Counted from the first letter of the stretch, positions 8,332 through 18,195 are shown. The stretch is 64,000 nt of DNA from Shimia_B sp038528385 (GCA_038528385.1 JBCBET010000008.1:1-64000), one strand, 5' to 3'. The notes: generated from the sequence alone by a model not told the origin. Made by a program: numbers and translations.

Positions 8332-11043
8332 TCAAAAGGCGGGCTGCGTCTGGCGGCGCCGTTGCAGAAAGATGACAAGCCCGAGAAGCAGGAGCGCCGG
8401 AAGATAGAATATCTGTTCCGGCATCCGGTCCTGCGGGACTTGCACCGAGGCGATGACGACGGGCTCATCGGTGAAGAAATCGAAATCGATCAGAGCCTCC
8501 TCGGCATCGGTGCCGAAGGCGGGGACGTCGATCTGGCCCGGCGCACCCCCCGGCATCAGGGGCAGGTCCGAATTGGCGAGCCGTTCCTCGGGCGTGGCGC
8601 CGGCCACGTCGACCATGAGGGTCGTCTCGGCCACATCCCCGGTCTCGAAGTTCGGCCCGGAGATCAGGACACGGATCTGCTCGCCCTCCGGCAGGTCGCC
8701 GAGGACACGTTCGAACTGTGTGCCGTCGACGGACCGGAAGGGGGACTGCACCATGTCGAGCCAGACATTCGGCACGAAAAGCGTGAACGCCACGAGGAGG
8801 AGCGCCAGCGTCTCGTGGATTTTCGAGCGTGCAAGGAAGTAGCCCTGCGTGGCCGCCGCGAAGAGCAGCATCGCGAAGGTGGCCACGATGAAGACGAAGA
8901 CCGCCTGAAGCACCCCGGCCCAGGTCCCGAGGTCGACGCCGTAGAGGATGAGGGTGGGGTTGAAGATGAACAGGAAGGGCAGCGCCACCGTACGCAGCGA
9001 GTAAAAGAACGCCGTGAAGCCCGTCTTGATCGGGTCTCCACCCGAGACGGCGGCGGCGGCAAAGCTCGCGAGCCCAACGGGCGGCGTCACATCCGCCATG
9101 ATGCCAAAGTAAAATACGAAAAGATGCGCAGCGATGAGCGGAACGATCAGACCCTCCTGCGCGCCGAGTGAGACGACCACGGACGCCATGAGCGAGGAGA
9201 CCACGATGTAATTCGCCGTCGTCGGCAGCCCCATCCCGAGGATCAGCGAGAAGAGCCCGATCAGCACGAGCATCACGAAGAGGATGCCGCCCGAGAGCTG
9301 CTCCACGAGGCCCGCGAGCTCGGTCCCGATGGGGGTCAGCGTCACGATGGCCACGATGATGCCCGCGGCGGCCGTGGCCACGCCGATGCCGATCATGTTC
9401 CGCGCGCCCGCGATGAGGCCCGCGATGAGATCGTCAAAGCCAGCCTTCAGCTCGGACATGAAGATGTCCATCTGGCCACGGAACATGGCCTTGAGCGGGC
9501 GTTGGGTCAGGATGATCGCGATCATCAGCGAAGTGGCGAAGAAAGCCGAGCGCGCCGGTGATTGCCGCTCGACCATGAGAAACCAGACGAGGACGACGAT
9601 GGGCAGCACGTAGTGGAGGCCCGTCGCATAGATGTCCTTCACCTCGGGAAGCTGCACCTCCTTGGCGTTGGGGTCATCCACTTCGAGATCGGGGCGGCGT
9701 GCCGCCACGGCCACCAGCCAGACATAGACCGCCGCGAGCAGCACCATCATGATCGGTCCCGTCAGGGACGGCGTCGCGGCGCGAAGGGCATCGACCCCGT
9801 AGATGAGCGCCGTGAAACCAACGCCGGCCAAGGCGAAGCCGAGGAAGAATTTGATCAACATCCCAGAGAAGCTCTTGGCCTCGCCCAGGGCGGGCATGTC
9901 CTTCTTCAGCGCCTCGAGATGCACGATGTAGACAAGGGCGATGTAGCTGATCACCGCCGGGATGAAGGCGTGCGTGATGACCTGCACGTAGGAGATCCCG
10001 ATGAACTCCACCATGAGGAAGGCCGCGGCGCCCATGACGGGCGGCATGATCTGGCCGTTCACGGAAGATGCGACTTCGACAGAGCCCGCCTGTTCGGAGG
10101 TAAAGCCCACCCGCTTCATGAGCGGGATCGTGAAGGTGCCGGTGGTCACGACGTTGGCGATGGAGGAGCCGGAAATGAGGCCGGTCATGGCCGAGCCAAC
10201 AACCGCGGCTTTGGCGGGTCCGCCGCGGAGGTGCCCGAGCCCTGCGAAGGCTAATTTGATGAAGTAATTGCCCGCGCCTGCCTTATCGAGAAGCGAGCCG
10301 AAAAGGACGAAAAGGAAGACGAAAGCCGTCGAGACGCCGAGAGGTATTCCGAAGACCCCGCTCGTATCGAGCCAGAGCGCGTTGAGGAGGCGGTTCGCGG
10401 AGAGCCCCTCGTGCTCGATGAGCTCCGGGATCAGCCAGCCCGAGCCCATGTAGCCGTAGAGGATGAAGAGTGAGCCCACGATGGTGAGCGCGGGGCCGAG
10501 CGCGCGGCGTGACGCCTCGAGCAGGATCACGAGCCCCACGGCGCCGACATAGACCTGAAAGTCCGTGGGAAGGCCGGAGCGCGCGGTGAGGGCGAGCGTG
10601 TCCGCGGCCCAGAAAATGTAGAAGGTGCAGAACCCGCCGATGGCCAAAAGGACCCAATCGGCGAGCGGGACGCGATCCCGCGGGGATCTCTTGAAGGCCG
10701 GGTAGGCGAGGAAGGCCAGAACGATTGCGAAGAAAAGATGCAGCGGCCGCGTCTGCGACGAGTTCATCACCGAGAAATACTCGCCGAACCAGAGCATCGG
10801 CTGCGCGATCCAGAGCTGGAAGAGCGACCAGACGAGGGCGATACCGGTGATGAGGAGCGCGATCGCGCGGCTTTTGGGCTCCCGTCCGCCGCTGTCGGTG
10901 CTCGCGACGAGATCCTGAAGCTCGTCGTCGGAGAACTGGCGGCTGTCCTGGCTGTTCTGATCGGCCAATGCGGTATCCCCCTGCGCGGCAACTGTATTTG
11001 TGGGCTCCCGGCGGCAGAACGCGCCGCCCGGAACCAGTGTCAT
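8332..11043 (-). CDS. TRAP transporter fused permease (4TM/12TM)
   Basis: About 900 residues with many hydrophobic segments: the small (DctQ-like) and large (DctM-like) TRAP membrane subunits fused in one chain, as is usual for TAXI-type systems. LDKAGAGNYFIKLAFAGLG and LILGMGLPTTANYIVVSSLM are characteristic. The C-terminal ~150 residues (after about residue 750) are a soluble domain of the DUF3394 type followed by one last membrane helix. The longest frame starts at 11043, 18 bases after the TAXI gene, but without a good ribosome site; an in-frame TTG at 10968 has GGGGAT just upstream and gives a more usual N-terminus (ADQNSQDSRQF). The true start may be there. Confidence 0.88.
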   Translation of the reverse strand: MTLVPGGAFCRREPTNTVAAQGDTALADQNSQDSRQFSDDELQDLVASTDSGGREPKSRAIALLITGIALVWSLFQLWIAQPMLWFGEYFSVMNSSQTRPLHLFFAIVLAFLAYPAFKRSPRDRVPLADWVLLAIGGFCTFYIFWAADTLALTARSGLPTDFQVYVGAVGLVILLEASRRALGPALTIVGSLFILYGYMGSGWLIPELIEHEGLSANRLLNALWLDTSGVFGIPLGVSTAFVFLFVLFGSLLDKAGAGNYFIKLAFAGLGHLRGGPAKAAVVGSAMTGLISGSSIANVVTTGTFTIPLMKRVGFTSEQAGSVEVASSVNGQIMPPVMGAAAFLMVEFIGISYVQVITHAFIPAVISYIALVYIVHLEALKKDMPALGEAKSFSGMLIKFFLGFALAGVGFTALIYGVDALRAATPSLTGPIMMVLLAAVYVWLVAVAARRPDLEVDDPNAKEVQLPEVKDIYATGLHYVLPIVVLVWFLMVERQSPARSAFFATSLMIAIILTQRPLKAMFRGQMDIFMSELKAGFDDLIAGLIAGARNMIGIGVATAAAGIIVAIVTLTPIGTELAGLVEQLSGGILFVMLVLIGLFSLILGMGLPTTANYIVVSSLMASVVVSLGAQEGLIVPLIAAHLFVFYFGIMADVTPPVGLASFAAAAVSGGDPIKTGFTAFFYSLRTVALPFLFIFNPTLILYGVDLGTWAGVLQAVFVFIVATFAMLLFAAATQGYFLARSKIHETLALLLVAFTLFVPNVWLDMVQSPFRSVDGTQFERVLGDLPEGEQIRVLISGPNFETGDVAETTLMVDVAGATPEERLANSDLPLMPGGAPGQIDVPAFGTDAEEALIDFDFFTDEPVVIASVQVPQDRMPEQIFYLPALLLLGLVIFLQRRRQTQPAF

Positions 11044-11061
11044 GCGCTGGAAGCAGACCGG

Positions 11062-12030
11062 TTACTCGATCAGGCCGGCCTCGCGGTAGTAACGCTCCGC
11101 ACCGGGGTGCAGCGGTGCCGACAGGCTGTCGGTCGCCATCTGTGCAGGATCGAGGTTCGTGAAGGCCGGGTGCAGGCCCTTGAACTGGTCGATGTTCTCG
11201 AAGACCGCCTTCACGACCTCGTAGACCACGTCCTCGGAGACGTCGGTGGAGCTGACAAAGGTCGCGCCCACGCCGAAGGTCTGCACATCGCTGTCGCTGC
11301 CGCGGTACATGCCGCCCGGGATCGTTGCCGTCCGGTAGAAGCTGTTGTCGGCCACGAGCTGTGCCACGGCGTCGTTGTCGACTGTCACGAGCACGGAGTC
11401 GCAGGCCGTTGTCGCCTCCTGGATGGAGCCCGACGGGTGGCCCACGGTATAGATCATCGCGTCGATGTTGTTGTCGCACAGCGCCTGCGATTGCTCGGCA
11501 GCCTGCAGTTCGGATGCGACGGCGAAGTCGTCCATGGTCCAGCCCATGGCCTCCATGAGCACTTCCATCGTGCCGCGCTGGCCCGATCCCGGGTTGCCCA
11601 CGTTCACGCGCTTGCCCTTGAGGTCCTCGAAGGTGGAGATGCCCGCGTCGGCACGTGCCACGACCGTGAAGGGTTCAGGGTGCACGGAAAAGACGGCGCG
11701 CAGCTCTTCAAACGGGCCCTGCTCCTCGAAACGGGAGGTGCCGTTGAAGGCATGGAACTGCCAGTCGGATTGAGCGACGCCGAATTCAAGCTCGCCCCCG
11801 CGGATTGCGTTGATGTTGAAGACCGACCCGCCGGTGGATTCGGCGCCGCACCGGATGCCGTGCTCGGCCCGTCCCGGGCGCAGCATCCGGCAGATGGCAC
11901 CGCCGGTGGGATAGTAAACCCCGGTCACGCCGCCGGTGCCGATTGTGATGAATGTCTCTTGAGCAGACGCCGCGCCTGCACCCAAGAAAGTCGCGGCGGC
12001 TAAGAACGCCCCTGTGATATGCTTGTTCAT
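11062..12030 (-). CDS. TAXI-family TRAP transporter solute-binding protein
   Basis: A 322-residue periplasmic binding protein. An N-terminal signal peptide of about 23 residues ends at AASA. The mature protein starts TFITIGTGGVTGVYYPTGGA, the hallmark of TAXI proteins (TRAP-associated extracytoplasmic immunogenic). It also carries the NVGNPGSGQRGT ligand-site motif and a conserved-looking Cys pair. GGGAG precedes the ATG by about 7 bases. It is the first gene of the operon TAXI, fused permease, Usp, aminotransferase. TAXI systems transport glutamate, glutamine or other organic acids and amino acids; the exact ligand is unknown here. Confidence 0.9.
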   Translation of the reverse strand: MNKHITGAFLAAATFLGAGAASAQETFITIGTGGVTGVYYPTGGAICRMLRPGRAEHGIRCGAESTGGSVFNINAIRGGELEFGVAQSDWQFHAFNGTSRFEEQGPFEELRAVFSVHPEPFTVVARADAGISTFEDLKGKRVNVGNPGSGQRGTMEVLMEAMGWTMDDFAVASELQAAEQSQALCDNNIDAMIYTVGHPSGSIQEATTACDSVLVTVDNDAVAQLVADNSFYRTATIPGGMYRGSDSDVQTFGVGATFVSSTDVSEDVVYEVVKAVFENIDQFKGLHPAFTNLDPAQMATDSLSAPLHPGAERYYREAGLIE

Positions 12031-12621
12031 TGGTTTCTCCCTATTGAACCGCTGTCACGAATTCGCCGAACGTCGCGCAGATTGGTTGCAAACGTCAAGT
12101 CGGGGCCGATTCCGGCCTTCCCCCCGTGTACGCGCGCCAGCGAGGGTTGGCCCGCTGCTTCAAATGCAGGCAAATGCTCCTCCGGTTGGACCCTTTGCCT
12201 CGCAGGTCGCCGAAGCGAGGAAGTCTCACGATTGTCCGGTAGGCAATGAAAGCGTGCACCGAGATCGACGGAGCAAGGCGACGACGGAGCAGGAGGCAAG
12301 CAATCCTGAGAGACTGTGGCCAGGCCCTGTCCTCAACCGACCCGGGCCGTGACCTCTTACCGAAGCGCGAGGGAAACACGTCGCTCCGCCATGCGCGTTG
12401 CTCAGAGGTTTATGGAAACGCGGGGCTCGGAACGGCACGCAGGGTTTGCCCGACCACCAGTACTCGTGCGGAGCTCTAGCTCTCTTTGCCGGCCACGACA
12501 CAGGCACTCCGGAACCCATTGGCGTGGGTCGCTTGCTCAGCCGGGCCGAAACACGGCACGCGCTGACAAGGTAGCAAAAAGCTCCGGCAACACTCCCCGA
12601 GGGAATAGAGAGGCGGTCTGA
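12031..12621. other. TRAP operon upstream region, no gene seen
   Basis: About 590 bases between the TAXI start and the end of the glycosyltransferase gene, both on the minus strand. Short open frames on both strands look like composition artefacts, with Arg/Pro-rich translations and no family motif. The region should contain the TRAP operon promoter. I see no strong inverted repeat or sigma-70 pair that I can defend. Confidence 0.5.
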
Positions 12622-15000
12622 CTAAGCGGCGCGTCGGTCGCCCGTGTCCTCAGACCTTTCTTCCATCGCGCGGAGAGCGCGATCAGACAGCCAGTCGGGC
12701 ACGCTCTGGTCGACATTGCTCGGCGCCCTCGAGGTGAACTCTTCGGCGTCCTTCGAAAAGATCCCGCCCAGCATGGCGACGAAGATGCGCCAGCCGTTCT
12801 CCGTGGTGACCTTCTTGTTGCTCCGTCCCTCCGTGAAGAGCTTGCGGACGAGGCGGTTGCGGGGGTCACCCTCGACGATTTTGAAGTCGAGGCCGATCTC
12901 GGATCCCGCGCCGCGCTGTCGGGCGAACGCGATACTGGCCGTCAAAGGCCCGGCATCCGCGAGCGATGTATTCACCCATGCGCCGGGGGGAGGGGGCGAC
13001 GCCGTCTCTAGGCGAAGGCAGGCACCCTCGGGCGATGTGTTCACGACCCGTCCCGGCAGCGTGCGTCCGTGGTGTCGGATCTCGGCAGAGCCCGACGACG
13101 GCCGTCGCACGTCTCGCGTCGATCTCACCGAAGCGTGGCGATCCCGCCGCTTTTCGAGGCTGAGTAGCGCGAATGCAACGCCGAGCCGGTTATGCCCGAC
13201 CTGTCGGACGATGCGGGACGGGACCAGACCCACATCGGCGATATCGACCCCGATCCAGTCCCCAGCTTCGAGCCCGAGCGGACCGTCGACCTCCAAAAGC
13301 GCCCCGGTGAGGGACATGTCCACGCAATGCGCATCTGCGCTCCATTGTTCGGTAGTGAGGCCCACCGGCTCCTCCAGCCGGAACCGTTCCTCGGTGCGTC
13401 GGGCAGGCGGCGAGGTCGCGATCTTGGCGACCAGCAGGAGCACGACGGTGTTGAGAAGCGCCCAGAAGGTCACGATCGGAATGAGGTGCGAGAACGGCAC
13501 GATCTGCAACGAAGCGCTGGCATTGATCGAAAGCCCGAGGCTCGTCAGACCCGCTAGGCCGAGGGCGGCTTTCACGGTGTAGCCATCCTGGTCGACGGCG
13601 CCGCTCTGCCCTTTTGGCGTGACCTTGAAGCCGTGGCCGAAGGGTTTGAACAGCGTCGATAGCACAACCGGCAGCAGCCGGAACGCCTGCAGGGTCGAGA
13701 GCGCCAGCGTCGCGAGGGGATGATAGGCGCCGGGGGCGAAAAAGCGCACGGCCGCGATGGTCGCAACGATCGCTGGGACCTGATACTGCAGGATGTCCGA
13801 GGGCGTCGTGTTCGCGAGCGGCATGAGCCCGGTGAGGAGAAAGAGGGCGGGCGTGACCATGGCCACGGTCTGCCCGAGGCTCTGCGTGATCCAGTGAGTG
13901 GGCAGGAAGAACAGACGCTCGGCAAGCGTGAGGCCCCGACCGCCAAAGGGACCTTCCTTGAGAAACATGATCTGAATGCCGCCCCGCGCCCACCGCGCGC
14001 GCTGAACGAAGAAGGCGCCGATCCCCTCGGGGGCAAGGCCGAACGCGAGCCGTTCGTTGAGGAAGCGCGTGATGTAGCCCCGGCGCTTGAACGCGAGCGT
14101 CAGAAGCATGTCCTCGGTGATCGAGCCCTCCGGCATCGCGTTGCCGATCTCCTCGAGGGCGGTGCGGCGTATGATGCCGTTCGACCCGCAGCAGAACGCG
14201 CAATCATACCCGTCCCGCCCGGGCATGATGACCTCGAAGAAGAAGCGCTGATCATCCGGCATGACCTTGTCCATTTGAAGGGCGCTCTGCATTGGATCGG
14301 AATTGAAGAAGCAGTGGGGCACCTGCATGATCCCGATCCGAGGATCTTCGAAAAAGCCCATGGTCCGCATGAGAAGGGTCCGCTGCGGCACGAAATCGGC
14401 GTCGAGGACGAGGATGAACGGCGCCTTTGTCTGCAAGACGGCGTGATTGATGTTTCCCGCCTTAGCGCCTGCATTGTCGGCTCGGGTGATGTAGCCCACG
14501 CCGCGCAATGCCGCCTCCCGTTCAAGCCATTCACGGCGCCCGTCGTCGAGTATCCAAACGTTGAGCTTTGCGCCGGGCCAATCGAGCGCGATGGCGCCAG
14601 AAATGGTGCGGTCGAGCACGTCGGCGGGTTCGTTGTAGGTGGCGATGAAGACATCAACCTCGGGCAGGTCGTCTCTTGGCGTGCGACCGAGGCGCGCCTC
14701 ATGCGCATCCGCTTCGCGGGAGCGGTCGGTGCGGTTCAAAAGAAAGGCGAAGAGGATGGCGGCATCGAACCAAGTGAGCGCCTCGATGATGAAGACCGCC
14801 CAAATGAAGCCCACTTGCAGTGCCGATCCCTCCGCTGGAAGCACGGTCTCAAGCATGCGCCAGTGCAGATATTTCAGCACCATCATCGCCAGGGCGAACA
14901 CCGTTGCGACCTGGACCCAGCGCCTTTCGAAGAGCTCCCTGGGTGCCGCGAGGATGACGCCGGTGACCACCATCAGCGGAACCGCAGCCGTCCAGTTCAT
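12622..15000 (-). CDS. cellulose-synthase-like family 2 glycosyltransferase with tandem PilZ-type domains
   Basis: 792 residues. Two N-terminal membrane helices lead to a processive GT2 domain with VDVFIATYNEP, WILDDGRREW (~150), LVLDADF (~199), ITED (~293) and the QxxRW motif as QRARW (~332), then several membrane helices. After them comes a PilZ domain (~535-605) with both c-di-GMP signatures, RTEER and DMSLTG, and a second PilZ-like copy (~635-698) with NTSPEG but no clear RxxxR. The start at 15000 is fixed by the ATGA overlap with the upstream HlyD gene; the frame is open further but the translation there is junk. The architecture matches BcsA and especially the BgsA/BgsB mixed-linkage glucan pair of Sinorhizobium. 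Product: a beta-glucan-like polymer, probably switched on by c-di-GMP (inferred). Confidence 0.88.
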   Translation of the reverse strand: MNWTAAVPLMVVTGVILAAPRELFERRWVQVATVFALAMMVLKYLHWRMLETVLPAEGSALQVGFIWAVFIIEALTWFDAAILFAFLLNRTDRSREADAHEARLGRTPRDDLPEVDVFIATYNEPADVLDRTISGAIALDWPGAKLNVWILDDGRREWLEREAALRGVGYITRADNAGAKAGNINHAVLQTKAPFILVLDADFVPQRTLLMRTMGFFEDPRIGIMQVPHCFFNSDPMQSALQMDKVMPDDQRFFFEVIMPGRDGYDCAFCCGSNGIIRRTALEEIGNAMPEGSITEDMLLTLAFKRRGYITRFLNERLAFGLAPEGIGAFFVQRARWARGGIQIMFLKEGPFGGRGLTLAERLFFLPTHWITQSLGQTVAMVTPALFLLTGLMPLANTTPSDILQYQVPAIVATIAAVRFFAPGAYHPLATLALSTLQAFRLLPVVLSTLFKPFGHGFKVTPKGQSGAVDQDGYTVKAALGLAGLTSLGLSINASASLQIVPFSHLIPIVTFWALLNTVVLLLVAKIATSPPARRTEERFRLEEPVGLTTEQWSADAHCVDMSLTGALLEVDGPLGLEAGDWIGVDIADVGLVPSRIVRQVGHNRLGVAFALLSLEKRRDRHASVRSTRDVRRPSSGSAEIRHHGRTLPGRVVNTSPEGACLRLETASPPPPGAWVNTSLADAGPLTASIAFARQRGAGSEIGLDFKIVEGDPRNRLVRKLFTEGRSNKKVTTENGWRIFVAMLGGIFSKDAEEFTSRAPSNVDQSVPDWLSDRALRAMEERSEDTGDRRAA

Positions 15001-16295
15001 TTCATGTGCCAGGTCGTCTCGACGGGACCGGTTTCGTCTGCCGCGAACCAATCGCCCACCACAGATTTCACCCGGCCCCACGCCAAGCTCAGGTCTTGTA
15101 GCACTTCCACAGGTCCACCGCGCTCGAAACGGACCTGTGCCGTCCTGCCCACATCGCAAAAGCGCGTGGCGACGTCTGCATCCGACACATCCGCAGCGGG
15201 CAGGCGGAGGACCAGCGTATAGTTGCCTTGTGTCGTCAGCGGCGGTTGCGCGGCCACCCGTCCGGTCTGCACGGTGGCACCGGCGCCCTGCACGCTCTCG
15301 ACCGGCGCGACGAAGGCGTCTTCCGACCCCCTCAGGCGCACCCATGCGGTTTCGCCGACGTCGATCGCCTCAAAGCGCGTCTCGGGCAGCGTGACCTCCA
15401 GAAACCGGCGCGAGCAATCGAGCACCTGCAGGATTTCGTCGCCCCGAGCAACGGGACTGTCCGCCGTGGGGCTGGCCGTCCATGCCAAGGCTCCGGCATC
15501 GCTCCGCGGTGCGAAGACGGACCGGGCGTCAATATGCGCCGCAAGGGCAACCTGCTCGGCCGCGACGCGTCGAACCTCCGCGCCCGCGAGAGCAGCGCGC
15601 GTTTCGAGATCCGCGATCCGAATGGCAATCTCGTCGCGGCGCTGCCGGGCATAGGAGCCGTCCTCGGACCCGAACGCCGGAAGCGCGCCCTCCTCGACGG
15701 CCCGAATTTGTCGCCCGGCGCGGGCGAGTTCGATCTCGAGCCCCTCCAGAAGGCCCTGCTGGGCGCGAATATCGGCGCGCGCCTCTTCCACACGGGTGAC
15801 GGACACGGCGCCCGTTTCGTTCAATCGCTCCAGTCTCTCGCCCTCATCCGCGAGGAATGCGAGGCGGTGGCGCGCCGCGACGACCCGGCTCTCCAGGACG
15901 GCCTGGTCGAGCCGGAGGACATCCGAAGCGACAGACAAGACGACGTCGGCACGGCGCGCAAGTTCGCCGTCGAGCGCCCGCAACTCAGAGATTTCCGCCC
16001 TGAGCGCCCGCTGCTCCTCCCCCAGGTAGTCCGCGCGCGCCGCCAGACGTTCCAATTCGCCACGATCCTCGTGCCGCGCCTCGAAGGCGACGATCGAGGT
16101 CTGTGCCGGGATCGCATCGCCCTTGCGGCGCGGACGGTCGACCAGCACGCCGTCAAAGGGAGCCTTTATGGAAACCACCGGCGCGTTGACGACGGCAGAC
16201 TCGCTGATGGTGTTCAGGGCATGGGGGGCCGTCAGGACCACAGCGCCCCCGAGGACGCAAAGCCCCATCGTCAGTCGAAAACCTCGGCGTATCAC
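14997..16295 (-). CDS. HlyD-type membrane fusion protein, polysaccharide synthase partner
   Basis: 432 residues: an N-terminal signal anchor (LTMGLCVLGGAVVLTAPHAL), a biotinyl-lipoyl-like half (VVSIKAPFDGVLVD), a long Glu/Arg/Ala-rich coiled coil (about residues 75-245), and a beta-barrel-like C-terminal part. It overlaps the glycosyltransferase start by ATGA, so the two are made together. In the BgsA/BgsB glucan system the second gene is likewise a HlyD-like protein, proposed to help move the polymer through the periplasm. There is no ABC transporter gene next to it, which argues against a classical type I secretion role. Confidence 0.8.
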   Translation of the reverse strand: MIRRGFRLTMGLCVLGGAVVLTAPHALNTISESAVVNAPVVSIKAPFDGVLVDRPRRKGDAIPAQTSIVAFEARHEDRGELERLAARADYLGEEQRALRAEISELRALDGELARRADVVLSVASDVLRLDQAVLESRVVAARHRLAFLADEGERLERLNETGAVSVTRVEEARADIRAQQGLLEGLEIELARAGRQIRAVEEGALPAFGSEDGSYARQRRDEIAIRIADLETRAALAGAEVRRVAAEQVALAAHIDARSVFAPRSDAGALAWTASPTADSPVARGDEILQVLDCSRRFLEVTLPETRFEAIDVGETAWVRLRGSEDAFVAPVESVQGAGATVQTGRVAAQPPLTTQGNYTLVLRLPAADVSDADVATRFCDVGRTAQVRFERGGPVEVLQDLSLAWGRVKSVVGDWFAADETGPVETTWHMK

Positions 16296-16474
16296 TGCTT
16301 TGCACCACCACTTTCACCCGGTACCCAGTGGATAGTCCGAAGACCGTTGAGATAGCGTGAACGCGGGCGGCCCGGTGTCTTGCCTGTGGACTATGGGCGC
16401 CAGAAAGTCCGCTGCCCAACGCCTCCCGAAACGGCAAGCACTTCAGTTGCCCCCGACGCTCTAATCAATGCCCG

Positions 16475-17353
16475 TCAGGCGTCGCCCGCGATGCTGCGAA
16501 GGTAATCCCCGTAGGCATTCTTGTTGAGCGCCTTGGCTTGGACGAGGAGGTCGTCCTTCGTGATCCACCCCTTCTCGAACGCGATCTCTTCGAGACAACC
16601 GACCTGCTGGCCCTGCCGGTCTGACAGGGTCCGCACGAAATTGCCCGCGTCGAGCAGTGAGGCATGGGTACCGGTGTCGAACCAGGCATAGCCGCGCCCC
16701 ACGCGTTCCACGAGCAGGGTCCCGTCCGCGAGGTAGGTCTCGAGCAGCGAGGTGATCTCGAGCTCGCCCCGCGCCGAGGGACGGACTCCGGCGGCGCGTT
16801 CCGGCGCGGTGCCGTCGAGGTAATAGAGCCCGGTGACAGCGTAGTTAGAGGCGGGGGCCGAGGGTTTCTCTATGATGCTCTCCACGCGGCCGGACTTGTC
16901 GAAACCGACCACCCCGTACCTTTCGGGATCCGCGACGTGGTAGCCGAAGACGGTGCCGCCCGTTTCGCGTCCGTTGGCTGCGGCGAGGAGGTCCGGCAGG
17001 CCATGGCCGAAAAAGATGTTGTCCCCCAACACCATGGCAGACGCGGCTCCGTTCAAGAATTCCTCGGCGAGCAAGTAGGCCTGGGCAAGCCCGTCTGGGC
17101 TTTCCTGCACGATCCAGGTGATCTCGATCCCCCATTGGGCGCCGTCGCCCAAGGCGCGCTGAAACTGCGCCTGGTCGTGGGGCGTCGTGATCATGGCGAT
17201 TTCGCGGATGCCCGACAGCATCAACACCGACAGGGGATAATAGATCATCGGCTTGTCATAGATGGGCAAAAGCTGCTTCGAGATGCCGATCGTGATCGGG
17301 TAGAGCCGCGTGCCCGTGCCCCCGGCGAGTATGATGCCCTTGCGTCTCGTCAT
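16475..17353 (-). CDS. rmlA: glucose-1-phosphate thymidylyltransferase
   Basis: 292 residues, the usual RmlA length. It makes dTDP-glucose from dTTP and glucose-1-phosphate, the first step of dTDP-rhamnose synthesis. The nucleotide-binding motif GIILAGGTGTRLYPIT opens the protein, and QLLPIYDKPMIYYPLS, QESPDGLAQAYLLA and GDNIFFGHGL follow. The start at 17353 is set by its ATGA overlap with rmlD; the frame continues 13 codons upstream into rmlD without an initiation signal. It is the last gene of the rml set on this strand. Confidence 0.93.
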   Translation of the reverse strand: MTRRKGIILAGGTGTRLYPITIGISKQLLPIYDKPMIYYPLSVLMLSGIREIAMITTPHDQAQFQRALGDGAQWGIEITWIVQESPDGLAQAYLLAEEFLNGAASAMVLGDNIFFGHGLPDLLAAANGRETGGTVFGYHVADPERYGVVGFDKSGRVESIIEKPSAPASNYAVTGLYYLDGTAPERAAGVRPSARGELEITSLLETYLADGTLLVERVGRGYAWFDTGTHASLLDAGNFVRTLSDRQGQQVGCLEEIAFEKGWITKDDLLVQAKALNKNAYGDYLRSIAGDA

Positions 17354-18195
17354 TTCAGTTCCTCGAGGACTTCTGAGAGGGAGGCACGCCAATCGGGGCG
17401 AGCGATGCCGAAAGCTGCATGTGTTGCGGCGTTGTCGAGCCGCGAATTCATCGGACGGCGCGCGGGTGTGGGATAGTCCGCGCTCGCTATGTCAGAGACA
17501 GTGCAGCCGATGCCGGCCTGAGCGAAGACTTCTCGCGCGAATCCCGCCCAACTCACGTTCGGCGCGCCCGAGAAATGGTAGGTCCCCGATCTTTCCGGCG
17601 TCGCCTGCAAGGCAGCCGCGATCCTCAGGCAGGCATTGGCGATGTCACGCGCCGCCGTTGGTCCACCGACCTGATCCGCGACGACCGCGATCTCGTCGCG
17701 TTCGTGTCCCAGGCGCAGCATTGTTTTCACGAAGTTCGAACCATGGGCGGAGAACACCCAACTCGTGCGCAGGATCGCATGGGTCCCGCCGGCCTGCCGC
17801 ACGGCGTCCTCTCCCGCCAGTTTCGTGCGGCCGTACGCGCCGAGGGGGGCGGTGTCATCCCCGGGACCCCAGGGGGTCGCTCCCCCGCCGTCGAACACGT
17901 AATCGGTCGAAATGTGCACGAAGGGGATGCCGCGTGCCGCACAGGCCTCCGCCATGGCGCCGGGCGCGACGGCATTGATCCGAAGCGCTTTGGCCTCTTC
18001 TTCCTCGGCCTTGTCCACGGCGGTGTAGGCGGCGGCATTGACCACCGCGGATGGGGCCGTCTCCTCTATTGCGGCGACGCAGGAGGCGGGGTCTTCGAGG
18101 TCCGCGATGTCGCGACCGGCGAAGATGGCATCTGACGCTTGCCGCGCGAGGTCCTGCGCCACCTGACCGGTCTGTCCGAAAACCAATAACGTCAT
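17350..18195 (-). CDS. rmlD: dTDP-4-dehydrorhamnose reductase
   Basis: 281 residues of the RmlD extended-SDR family, catalysing the final reduction to dTDP-L-rhamnose. It starts MTLLVFGQTGQVAQDL (Gly-rich NAD(P) loop), contains the catalytic YGRTKLAGE (YxxxK) and VNAAAYTAVDKAE, and ends in the usual family tail. ATG 18195 has GAGGGA about 8 bases upstream. The longer frame back to 18252 lacks support. It overlaps rmlA and is separated from rmlB by the opposite-strand DUF2793 gene. Confidence 0.92.
   Translation of the reverse strand: MTLLVFGQTGQVAQDLARQASDAIFAGRDIADLEDPASCVAAIEETAPSAVVNAAAYTAVDKAEEEEAKALRINAVAPGAMAEACAARGIPFVHISTDYVFDGGGATPWGPGDDTAPLGAYGRTKLAGEDAVRQAGGTHAILRTSWVFSAHGSNFVKTMLRLGHERDEIAVVADQVGGPTAARDIANACLRIAAALQATPERSGTYHFSGAPNVSWAGFAREVFAQAGIGCTVSDIASADYPTPARRPMNSRLDNAATHAAFGIARPDWRASLSEVLEELK

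Noticed and set aside
12031..12621. Small genes in the gap upstream of the TAXI gene
   Set aside because: All frames are short, Arg/Pro-rich and overlapping on both strands, without ribosome sites or recognisable motifs.
13720..15222. 500-codon plus-strand frame opposite the glycosyltransferase
   Set aside because: Composition artefact opposite a gene with all GT2 motifs.
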